Origin: a virus
DNA: 33,905 nt
Reading direction: 5' to 3' (one strand)
IMG/VR virus record: IMGVR_UViG_3300031963_000539
Span: 1 to 33,905 of that record
Each line of letters opens with the position of its first letter. Positions within the stretch are counted from its first letter, which is position 1. The notes under the pieces are model-generated. The model saw only the letters and a list, made by a program, of their open reading frames with translations, was not told where the DNA came from and searched no databases. The translations under genes and the position numbers were made by a program. Shown here in pieces: positions 21,111-28,625 of this stretch.

Positions 21111-22521
21111 TTTTAAAATTGTTAAACTATTAGATCCAATTTCTCTGACTTTGACTGGGCCAAATTTTCAGGGAGAATATGTTTCAGGTAATACATATCA
21201 GGTTGGAATGTCAGTTAGCTATAATGGATCATCTTATGTGGCCCTTCAGACTACGACTGGCAATGTTCCAACAAACACAACTTATTGGCAACTATTAGCA
21301 GCCAAAGGTGATACTGGCGCTGGGGCAGTGGCCTTTACTTGCCGTAACTCTACAGGCGTTCCAATTCAAGCCTTTCGTGTTGTCTACATTAGTGGATCAA
21401 CTGGAAATGAGCCAAACATTACACTGGCTCAAGGTAATAATGATCCAAATTCATCAAAGACTTTCGGGGTAACACCTCTAGTAATTAATAATAATTCTAA
21501 TGGAACTGTCGTACATAATGGTGAGATTGATAACCTAGACACATCAGCTTTTACGGCCGGAAATCTTTTGTGGTTATCCCCAACTACTCCAGGTTTAGTT
21601 ACAAGTACTCGTCCACCTGCTCCTGATCATGCTGTTTTTATCGGTTATGTTGTCAGAGCACATCCCACACAGGGGAAAATCATTGTTACGATTCAGAATG
21701 GTTTTGAGCTTCAGGAGCTTCACAATGTATTAATTAATGGCATAATTAATGGCCAGGTCATTCAATACGAATCTGCGACTCAGCTTTGGAAAAATCACAC
21801 ATTAACTAAGACTGACGTTGGCCTTGGAAATGTGCCCAATACTGATGCCACAAATCCTGCAAACATTGTTCAAACTGCATCCTACAGATTTGTAACTGAT
21901 ACAGAAAAGTCAGACTGGAATGGAAAGCAGGACGCACTAGGGTTTACCCCTGAGAATGTAACAAACAAATCGACTGACTTATCTTCACCAGATAACACGA
22001 AATACCCAACCACTTTGGCGGTATCTACTGCTATTTCAAATTCAACAACCCCTGACGCTACTGATACCGTTAAAGGTAAATTAAAACTAACAAACGATCT
22101 GGGTGGAACGGCAGACCTTCCTACAGTTCCAGGTCTTGCTGGGAAAGAGCCAACAATTACTGCAGGAACTACCTCTCAGTATTTTAGAGGCGACAAGACA
22201 TTCCAAACTCTTGATAAAAATGCCGTTGGATTAAGCAATGTTGATAATACTAGCGACCTTTCAAAAGACTTAAATAGGTTCGAAAAAATATCTAAAAACT
22301 TGCGATCATATCCTGCATCATTTGCTTACTCAGGAAGTTCTTTGTCTTCGATTACTTATCAAACAGGCGTTTCAACTTTTATCGTAAAAACATTTAACTA
22401 TACTGCTGGAGCATTAACCTCTATCGTTTTAAGTGGTAATTTGCCTTCAGAGCTTGGCGGGATCACAACTAAAACGATTAGTTACTCTGCTGGAAAAATA
22501 TCATCTTTATCTTACTCATAG
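21103..22521 (+). CDS. fibre-like protein with carbohydrate-binding N-terminal module
   Basis: A 472-residue protein. Residues about 22-70 (G-E-Y-V-S-G-N-T-Y-Q-V-G, Y-N-G-S-S-Y-V-A-L, N-T-T-Y-W-Q-L) match the CBM5/12-like module common in phage fibres, followed by K-G-D-T-G-A-G. The middle has several L-G-N-V-x-N-T/D-T-D fibre repeats. The C-terminus consists of beta-turn-rich S-Y-S-A-G-K-I-S repeats. It would be a trimeric fibre or spike binding host sugars. Unusually, it lies between coat and neck genes rather than near the tail tip. Confidence 0.7.
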   Translation: MSDFKIVKLLDPISLTLTGPNFQGEYVSGNTYQVGMSVSYNGSSYVALQTTTGNVPTNTTYWQLLAAKGDTGAGAVAFTCRNSTGVPIQAFRVVYISGSTGNEPNITLAQGNNDPNSSKTFGVTPLVINNNSNGTVVHNGEIDNLDTSAFTAGNLLWLSPTTPGLVTSTRPPAPDHAVFIGYVVRAHPTQGKIIVTIQNGFELQELHNVLINGIINGQVIQYESATQLWKNHTLTKTDVGLGNVPNTDATNPANIVQTASYRFVTDTEKSDWNGKQDALGFTPENVTNKSTDLSSPDNTKYPTTLAVSTAISNSTTPDATDTVKGKLKLTNDLGGTADLPTVPGLAGKEPTITAGTTSQYFRGDKTFQTLDKNAVGLSNVDNTSDLSKDLNRFEKISKNLRSYPASFAYSGSSLSSITYQTGVSTFIVKTFNYTAGALTSIVLSGNLPSELGGITTKTISYSAGKISSLSYS

Positions 22522-22528
22522 GGAATTT

Positions 22529-22759
22529 ATGAACTATCAAATTTCAACTGGTGAAAAAATAGATATTAAGAATGGCGATTGGGTTGATGTTATTTCCGGT
22601 CTATTTGCGCCTGATGAAAAAAATGGAACTAGTTACATGGTGGAAAATACTTTGGACGGATTTGTTGAAATTCTTGTCAAATTAGAAGGTGATAATTATT
22701 CTTTAGTTACACTTTCGCCAGATTATATTTGTGCAAACTATAGAAGGGTTGAATCATGA
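22529..22759 (+). CDS. hypothetical 76-residue protein
   Basis: The start is set at ATG 22529, after AGGGAA; the frame is open farther up, inside the previous gene. The product is acidic and beta-rich (I-D-I-K-N-G-D-W-V-D-V-I, F-V-E-I-L-V-K-L-E-G, S-L-V-T-L-S) and resembles a small SH3-like barrel in layout. Function unknown. Its ATGA overlap with the next gene marks it as part of the fibre cassette, perhaps an adaptor or chaperone. Confidence 0.5.
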   Translation: MNYQISTGEKIDIKNGDWVDVISGLFAPDEKNGTSYMVENTLDGFVEILVKLEGDNYSLVTLSPDYICANYRRVES

Positions 22760-25434
22760 AAAGTAAATTAATTGACTTACAGTCAACAGTCTCAACGACT
22801 TACGATAAAACAAAAACTTCAACTCTCGGCAGAGCTAGACAAAAAACTCTAAACGGAAAGCAAGTCATTGGGCCTTCACTTTCTAAGTTTATTGACGTTC
22901 AAACTTTGACAGGACTTGGACCAAGTTTTGTTTATTTTGTTCCTGCGTATAATCTTTTGTTCGTTTTACATAATACAACCACCGCAACTCCAAATGTTAT
23001 AGTTTTTAATTTTGATACTACAACTGGGAATTATTCATATATTGGGAGAGTAATTTTAAATATAGCGAACGTGGCAGCCACAACCTTTTCGCAACGTGGA
23101 TTTTGTGTTGTAACAGATGGAACAAATGTTAAAATTTATTTATCAACAACTGGATCAGTTGCAATCAATTCTGGAATTTATGCGGCTTATTGTACGATTT
23201 CAAGCTTTACTCCTGCCGGAACAAATTTATGGGCCGCATCTGGAGCTGGTCAAAATGCCATATATTTACTTCAGTCATCAGATTATTATGGAGTAAATGC
23301 GACAACTGGTTTTAATAATACTCAATGGGGAATTGACGTTCCTTATACATCAGCAAATGCCGCGATAAATACAAAGCTCTATGCACTTGCGAACACAGTA
23401 GCAGCTCCAAATGTAATGATTTGGGAAACGGCGACAACACCAGACGTTGCTGGCCAAATTATAAACGGCGTAACTTCGCAAACTACAACTTACGCAAATA
23501 CATCTCCGGCGGCTTACTTTACCTCTGCAACTCTTCCAGGATATTCGGGAAGTTCTGGAGAGCCAGTCTGTCTCCAAGGAGGTACTGTTGCAGTTCCAAC
23601 GCCTTTTGGTACTTGGGCATCTGGTACTTTGCAAACTACTGCAAACGTTTATTTTACTCGTGATGCTCAGAGACTTCACACCTTTACTTGCTCACCTTTG
23701 ACGACAGGTATTTCTGCCAATTCAACATATACTATTTCCGTAGGTCTTCAGTTATTAACTTTTACCGTTGTTACATCTGCAATCGCTGGTGCAACTTCTT
23801 TTATTGGATCTTTATCATTACCTGCAAATGGACTTTCTCCATCAAGCCCTCCTGCTTCTGGAACATTATCAAGAGCAACAGGCACAGGCGATACTACTAT
23901 TACATTTTCTGCATTTGTTGCTGGGAATTTCTTCTTTAACTTATCAACGACAACGGGTGGTGCGACTTCAGTTCCTACTCAATCTCTTTCCGGATTTTCA
24001 ATGCTCAGAGCATTTGGAACTAGCACAAATCAATTTGTTGTTAGAACACCAACTGCAGGATTGGGACAAGCTTTAACTGGATCTATACTTCAATCAAATA
24101 TCATAAATCATGCAAAGCCTTTGTCGGCTCCACAAAACGTAAATTTAAACAATCAGGACTGCTTATCGCTGGGAACAACGGGTTCATTTTATTTAGGTAA
24201 AATTTCGGATTTAATAGTTTTATCGACAACTGGAGACACTATCATTGGAACCACCACAATAAGTGGTATTCCATCAACAACAGGACTTGTCGCTGGTATG
24301 TCAGTAATTGGCCCTGCAATTCCGGCTGGAGCAACAATCTCATCAGTTGGCGTTGGTTCTATTGTAATTACGGCAGGTGCTAATGCTACGACAACGGGAA
24401 GCTCTTTAATTTTTGGCACTAATAATTGGACATCTTTGACAGCTTCAAACATCATCGGAACAGGAATAGACATTGTTGTTCCAGCAAATACATTCATACA
24501 ATATGGTGGCATTGGCACTGGTATGTGTATTGATGCGTTTATCGCAGTAGTTTCACCTGGTCCTTCTGTTTTAATTAAGCCCTTACAGAATAACATTATA
24601 AATTATTCATTTGGCGGGACTGATAACCAATATTACGAAACATTAAATTTACCCACAATTTATGGCGCATATTTGGCAACTGTTCTTGGAATGACTTCAA
24701 AAGCTGGGTGGTTATTTCTTTCAGGTGGTACGACTGGACAGCGTGGAGTTATGGCAATTGATGTCTTAAGCGAAGCAAATCAAGGCGTTTCCGCTTTAAT
24801 CTCTGCAGTAAAATATATACAGCCAGGAACAAAACTAGAGGGAATTGGAACTATTGAAGAATTGCATGATGTAACTGGAAATTTAAATTTCTGGATAAGA
24901 TCATCTAGCGCAGATGATTCAACATTTAACTCCGCAAATATTCCAACTATTGCGAGCAACAATGGCTGGACAAGAATCAATACTTCCCAAGATTTGAACA
25001 GTGTAGCAATCGGACCTTATTATCAAATCTGCTTAACCTATCAGGTTGTTTCTTTAGATACCCAAACACCTGCACAGGTTAATGATATTTTAATCAACTA
25101 TTTCCCTGTCGGTGAAATGTCTGAGAAATGGGAAGGATCAGTTGATAATACTTCAGTCAATGGTGCTTCACCTTCTTACGCTGCATTTAGATTGAAGCAA
25201 ACTGATTCAGGCACTAAGTATTTCAGAGCTTATGATGATAACGGGAACTTGGTTGTAGGTGCTAATACAAGCGCAGATTATTTGTTCTTCGATAAATCAA
25301 CTAATAACGGCGCGACCTGGACTCCGATGGCTTCAGCAAATGATTATAGTTCAACTCCGCTCACGACAGAGATAAGATACAAATGGGCAAGCCCTCCAGG
25401 GGTCAACGTAACGGTATCTTTAGGGGATAGCTAA
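22756..25434 (+). CDS. large beta-rich virion protein, putative fibre or appendage
   Basis: An 892-residue protein, very rich in Thr, Ser, Gly and Ala with few charges. The first 150 residues contain beta-propeller-like strands (F-V-Y-F-V-P-A-Y-N-L-L, Y-S-Y-I-G-R-V). The middle has repeated S-T-T-G / T-T-T-I-S-G stretches, and the last 200 residues are a beta sandwich with W-T-R-I-N and W-E-G-S-V-D-N-T-S. No catalytic triad or depolymerase motif stands out. By size, composition and neighbours it is a surface fibre, possibly head-linked. No family is named. Confidence 0.6.
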   Translation: MKSKLIDLQSTVSTTYDKTKTSTLGRARQKTLNGKQVIGPSLSKFIDVQTLTGLGPSFVYFVPAYNLLFVLHNTTTATPNVIVFNFDTTTGNYSYIGRVILNIANVAATTFSQRGFCVVTDGTNVKIYLSTTGSVAINSGIYAAYCTISSFTPAGTNLWAASGAGQNAIYLLQSSDYYGVNATTGFNNTQWGIDVPYTSANAAINTKLYALANTVAAPNVMIWETATTPDVAGQIINGVTSQTTTYANTSPAAYFTSATLPGYSGSSGEPVCLQGGTVAVPTPFGTWASGTLQTTANVYFTRDAQRLHTFTCSPLTTGISANSTYTISVGLQLLTFTVVTSAIAGATSFIGSLSLPANGLSPSSPPASGTLSRATGTGDTTITFSAFVAGNFFFNLSTTTGGATSVPTQSLSGFSMLRAFGTSTNQFVVRTPTAGLGQALTGSILQSNIINHAKPLSAPQNVNLNNQDCLSLGTTGSFYLGKISDLIVLSTTGDTIIGTTTISGIPSTTGLVAGMSVIGPAIPAGATISSVGVGSIVITAGANATTTGSSLIFGTNNWTSLTASNIIGTGIDIVVPANTFIQYGGIGTGMCIDAFIAVVSPGPSVLIKPLQNNIINYSFGGTDNQYYETLNLPTIYGAYLATVLGMTSKAGWLFLSGGTTGQRGVMAIDVLSEANQGVSALISAVKYIQPGTKLEGIGTIEELHDVTGNLNFWIRSSSADDSTFNSANIPTIASNNGWTRINTSQDLNSVAIGPYYQICLTYQVVSLDTQTPAQVNDILINYFPVGEMSEKWEGSVDNTSVNGASPSYAAFRLKQTDSGTKYFRAYDDNGNLVVGANTSADYLFFDKSTNNGATWTPMASANDYSSTPLTTEIRYKWASPPGVNVTVSLGDS

Positions 25435-25943
25435 TGGCATCACAGTTCTTCGGTGATTATTTCAAGCATAAAGTAGCAAACGCGGCGATCACTGACCTGA
25501 CGCCGCCAACTTTCGGTGGAATTACTGGATTAACTCCACTAGGAAATGGTGCGCTTTCTGTTAATGCAACACCAGGAACAGATGCGCTAAGTCCTATTAG
25601 ATATGAAATTTACATTTCAAGTACAAATGTTGTGGGTTTGTTTTCTTTGTCTAACATTTGCTCCGTAGTGACAAGCTTCCCAGCCAATGTTTTTCAAGAC
25701 GCGTCTGGCGTTCTACTTTCTAATCAATTGTATTATGTTGGCGTCCGAGCAGTTGATAATGTTGGAAATAGAGAGACAAACACAGCAATTCTAAGTGCTA
25801 CATCTTTGGGAGTGTCTAGCGCATCGGTTTTAGGACAATTGACGCAAATAAATAATTTAATTGGGTCTCCTGCGGCTGGCACTGTTTCTCTTGATCTTGC
25901 TGATATTAAAAAGAATACAGACTTGATTCCAGCGGCTTTATAA
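25434..25943 (+). CDS. FN3-like domain virion protein
   Basis: A 169-residue protein. Residues about 22-125 read as a fibronectin type III-like or Ig-like domain: D-L-T-P-P-T-F-G-G-I-T, P-I-R-Y-E-I-Y-I-S, Y-Y-V-G-V-R-A-V-D-N-V-G-N-R. Such domains are often displayed on phage heads and tails and may bind host surfaces weakly. The C-terminal 40 residues are helical (QLTQINNLI). It begins on the stop of the 892-residue gene. Confidence 0.65.
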   Translation: MASQFFGDYFKHKVANAAITDLTPPTFGGITGLTPLGNGALSVNATPGTDALSPIRYEIYISSTNVVGLFSLSNICSVVTSFPANVFQDASGVLLSNQLYYVGVRAVDNVGNRETNTAILSATSLGVSSASVLGQLTQINNLIGSPAAGTVSLDLADIKKNTDLIPAAL

Positions 25944-25958
25944 AATTAGGGGTGAAAA

Positions 25959-26672
25959 ATGCCAGTTTTTGGATTTTTAGAATTAGAAAATACGGTACAG
26001 GTAAATGACAAAACGCGACTTAATGCTGGAAAATCATTTGCCTCAAAGGGATCACCTGCAATTTCTTTAATAAGAATTAAGCCAGAATCAACAGAGTCAT
26101 TTATCCAAGTTTCAGGAACTGGCATTACTCAAAAAGATTGGCTCTTGGATTGGCAATATCAAACATCTGGAACAAAAACAGTTGAACTTGAGATCACATT
26201 AACTGGAGGTTCTCCCCAAGTCTTTACAAAGACAATATCTGTCATTACTGCTGCAGATGATAAGCTCTGGTCATCAGATCAAGACTTGGTAGCAAAAGAG
26301 CATGACATTCTTCAATGGGTTCCCGCCGGAAGAAATACATTTTTAAATGTTCACAGAGAAGCACAAAAGAAGATTTTAAACTGGCTTGATGAGATTAGAG
26401 TCTGGAAATATGATGGAACAAAACTCACAAAGACCGATTTAAACTATACTGATGATCTTAAAGAGCTATCAATTAATTGGACGTTAGCCCTTATCTTTGG
26501 GTCTATTTATAATAAGCCAGATGATGTTTATTATCAAAAGATGGAAAACTATATGAGCGCAGTGGAGTCCTGTAAGCTTCGAGGAAGAATTCAGGCAGAT
26601 TTTAACAATTCTGGCGCATTGGAATCTACTGACAATCAGGACATGAGATCACTCAGGATGGTTAGACGATGA
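25959..26672 (+). CDS. neck protein: Ig/PKD-like domain plus head-tail connector
   Basis: A 237-residue protein in two parts. Residues 1-95 form a PKD/Ig-like sandwich (I-R-I-K-P-E-S, W-L-L-D-W-Q-Y, K-T-V-E-L-E-I-T-L). Residues 98-237 are helical with W-A/S-x-D-Q-D-L, A-Q-K-K-I-L-N-W-L and a C-terminal D-F-N-N-S-G-A-L-E, as in head-tail adaptor proteins that bind the portal. The fusion of an external Ig domain to a connector is unusual. Its end overlaps the next gene by 4 bases. Confidence 0.55.
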   Translation: MPVFGFLELENTVQVNDKTRLNAGKSFASKGSPAISLIRIKPESTESFIQVSGTGITQKDWLLDWQYQTSGTKTVELEITLTGGSPQVFTKTISVITAADDKLWSSDQDLVAKEHDILQWVPAGRNTFLNVHREAQKKILNWLDEIRVWKYDGTKLTKTDLNYTDDLKELSINWTLALIFGSIYNKPDDVYYQKMENYMSAVESCKLRGRIQADFNNSGALESTDNQDMRSLRMVRR

Positions 26673-27091
26673 GTTGGGAAAATGTCTTTTCTTACTTTTC
26701 TCAAAAGCTTGAATCTGTTGGATGCTCCGAGTGGGTGGTTCCATTTGATGAAGAAAACATTCCAAGTTCTTTAATTGATAAGTCATTTATTCAATCTGTG
26801 GTTAATATCACAGGCGATAACATGACAAATCAGGCTTTAGAAACTATTATTTCCCACGAAGTTAGGATCTTTTATAAGGGATTCAGAGACCCAAGAAATG
26901 CTGAAAAAGAAGCTCTAGCTAAAGCTTCTGAGGCCGTAAAGGCTTGCGTTTCACACGTTGCTCAAGGTGGAGATTTTAAGGGAGTCTATTTCACAGACTT
27001 AAGTCTTGAGCCTTTAAGTGATGACATCAATGACAATGTTGTGGTTGCAATAATTAGATTTGATGTGAGAATGTTTTTGTGCATAGAATAA
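26669..27091 (+). CDS. tail terminator-like protein
   Basis: A 140-residue mixed alpha-beta protein directly before the tail tube gene, the usual place of the tail terminator (gpU / Gp17-like). The strand order (V-V-N-I-T-G-D, H-E-V-R-I-F-Y-K-G-F-R, then a helix and F-T-D-L-S-L-E-P, V-V-V-A-I-I-R-F-D-V-R) fits that fold. It would cap the tube and join it to the neck. The assignment rests on position, size and strand pattern. Confidence 0.55.
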   Translation: MSWENVFSYFSQKLESVGCSEWVVPFDEENIPSSLIDKSFIQSVVNITGDNMTNQALETIISHEVRIFYKGFRDPRNAEKEALAKASEAVKACVSHVAQGGDFKGVYFTDLSLEPLSDDINDNVVVAIIRFDVRMFLCIE

Positions 27092-27113
27092 TAATGATTT
27101 AGGGAGGACTATA

Positions 27114-28043
27114 ATGGCTTGCAACGTATCTTCATACAATTTAGGAGTGAGAAATATCTTACTCGGAAAAACTACAAAACAAAGCTTCTGTATCAGTGCA
27201 AAGGCTGACGTTGCTGGCTCTTTAGCTGGTAAATACTTTGTCTTGCATGAGCCTGTTACTCAAGCAAAGCACGTTTTTTGGATGGACAATGGTGTAGCAT
27301 CTGCTCCAACTGTTCCAAATGCAACTTTGACAAATGTTGTTTATGTGAATAATGCTTCAGCATCCACAATTGCAACTGCAATCGCAGGATCTTTAAATGG
27401 AAAAACTTGGATTGGAACTGCGACAGCTTCAGGTGCTCATGTTGATGCCGATATGGATGTTGCTGGTTATGCTTACGAAGTGAGAGATGCTCTTGATCCT
27501 TTGAAGCAAACAAAGTTTAAATTTACTCTTGTTCAATACGGACGAGTTCAAGAAGATCTTGGCGCGACAAATGGCGACATCACAGCGACTATCGAAGAAC
27601 AAACAATCGAGATCACATCTCCTCAAACTGGTGATTATGTTCTTGGTGAAATTCGAAGAGGCGTTAGAGTTTCTATGTCTTTTGAATTGAAATCAACTGC
27701 GGCTGATGACATCAGAAAAGCTCTTAATTTTTACGGTGGAACTTTTGTAACTGATGATGCTGCGAGCGCAATTATCACTGGTTACGGTTCAGGCAATCTT
27801 TTCAAATCTACCGAAGACGTTGCAACTCAATTGATCCTTCGGGAGCCTGATTATGCTGAAAGTGATGATGCTTCTCAAGATTTCACACTACATAAGGCAA
27901 AGTTAAAGCTTGGCGAATTGACTTTTTCTGCTGAAAATGAATTTGTATTGCCAATCGAAGTAATTGGTTACTTGGATAAAACTAAGTTTTCTGGACTTAA
28001 TATGTTCACTTATGGTGACGCATCTAAAGTTCCAAGCGTTTAA
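27114..28043 (+). CDS. major tail tube protein
   Basis: A 309-residue protein after AGGGAGGAC. Position between the terminator-like gene and the chaperone pair is that of the tube protein. The core strands (F-K-F-T-L-V-Q-Y-G, T-I-E-I-T-S-P-Q, V-S-M-S-F-E-L-K, L-T-F-S-A-E-N-E-F-V-L-P-I-E-V) fit tail tube beta sandwiches. Residues about 32-125 (Ala/Thr/Val-rich with V-Y-V-N-N-A-S-A-S-T) look like an inserted extra domain. Codon use is richer in GCT and GAC-type codons than in fibre genes, in line with high expression. Confidence 0.78.
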   Translation: MACNVSSYNLGVRNILLGKTTKQSFCISAKADVAGSLAGKYFVLHEPVTQAKHVFWMDNGVASAPTVPNATLTNVVYVNNASASTIATAIAGSLNGKTWIGTATASGAHVDADMDVAGYAYEVRDALDPLKQTKFKFTLVQYGRVQEDLGATNGDITATIEEQTIEITSPQTGDYVLGEIRRGVRVSMSFELKSTAADDIRKALNFYGGTFVTDDAASAIITGYGSGNLFKSTEDVATQLILREPDYAESDDASQDFTLHKAKLKLGELTFSAENEFVLPIEVIGYLDKTKFSGLNMFTYGDASKVPSV

Positions 28044-28073
28044 TTAAATTAAAATCTGACTAGGAGTGGGATT

Positions 28074-28325
28074 TTGGAATTTGTAGCAAAGAAAAAGAAG
28101 TTGAAAATCACAATCGAAGGGGAGAGCTGGGAGATTGGCTCCCCATCGATAGGCCAACAAGAAGAGCTGAACGAGAAGATTAAAAGTGCAGCTCCTGAGA
28201 ATGTTTTAAATATCTATTTAGATTTTTTCTCAGCTCTTGGTCTACCTAGTAAGGCTCTGCGCGATCTAGATGCAGATGAATTTTTTGAACTTACGAAGTT
28301 TGTGTTTTCACCTAAAAAAAAATAG
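28074..28325 (+). CDS. tail assembly chaperone, upstream frame (gpG-like)
   Basis: An 83-residue protein from TTG 28074, with AGGAGTGGG just before it. It is helical in its second half, acidic in the middle and Lys-rich at both ends. Between the tube and tape measure genes this is the first member of the G/GT chaperone pair that coats the tape measure during tail assembly. It ends at TAG 28323-28325 just after a run of nine A, where some ribosomes should move to the -1 frame. Confidence 0.75.
   Translation: MEFVAKKKKLKITIEGESWEIGSPSIGQQEELNEKIKSAAPENVLNIYLDFFSALGLPSKALRDLDADEFFELTKFVFSPKKK
28314..28322 (+). promoter_or_regulatory. A9 slippery site for -1 frameshifting
   Basis: Nine A residues encode K-K-K in the zero frame, right before TAG. 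In the -1 frame a stop (TAA at 28313-28315) lies directly ahead of the run, and the frame is then open to 28621 with protein-like sequence. The shift can therefore take place only on these nine bases. The zero-frame stop in the next codon would help pausing. I see no clear strong hairpin after it. Confidence 0.8.
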
Positions 28326-28621
28326 ATAATAATTGGTTAAGGATTGCTAAGGTAGCACGTTTCTATGGGTGGCCTCCCGATGTGATCCTTGACCTTGATG
28401 TAAATGTGTTCGAGTTATTCTGTCAGGCCATCCCAATCATTGAAGCTCAAGAGATGTTGAGCGATTTCAAAGTGCAGGACTGGTCTAATATGAAAGAGAC
28501 TGCACGATCTAAACTTCACAGTCACTTATCAAAGACAGCATTTAACTCAATATCGACAGGTAAAAAAGAAGCCAAGAAAATCAGTAATGAGGACTTGGCT
28601 AGAATCTTATCTAAGAGGTGA
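28322..28621 (+). CDS. tail assembly chaperone, -1 frame extension (gpT-like part)
   Basis: After a -1 slip on the A9 run, reading goes on as I-D-N-N-W-L-R-I-A-K-V-A-R-F-Y-G-W-P-P-D-V and 99 residues in all to TGA at 28619-28621. This makes a fusion of about 182 residues with the upstream product. R-F-Y-G-W-P-P-D before a GTG at 28382 is clearly coding, so a separate gene starting at that GTG would miss its own N-terminal part. The tail is Lys/Ser-rich and helical. Fusion chaperones of this kind recruit tube subunits to the tape measure. Confidence 0.8.
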   Translation: MDNNWLRIAKVARFYGWPPDVILDLDVNVFELFCQAIPIIEAQEMLSDFKVQDWSNMKETARSKLHSHLSKTAFNSISTGKKEAKKISNEDLARILSKR

Positions 28622-28625
28622 TTGA

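Noticed and set aside
23421-24076. Several plus-strand frames inside the 892-residue gene
   Set aside because: They are shifted readings of Thr/Ser-rich repeats, giving Tyr/Cys- or Leu/His-rich chance sequences without start sites.
24189-24596. 135-residue minus-strand open frame
   Set aside because: Antisense to the 892-residue virion gene; Val/Pro/Thr-rich mirror of its repeats, no ribosome site and no neighbours on that strand.
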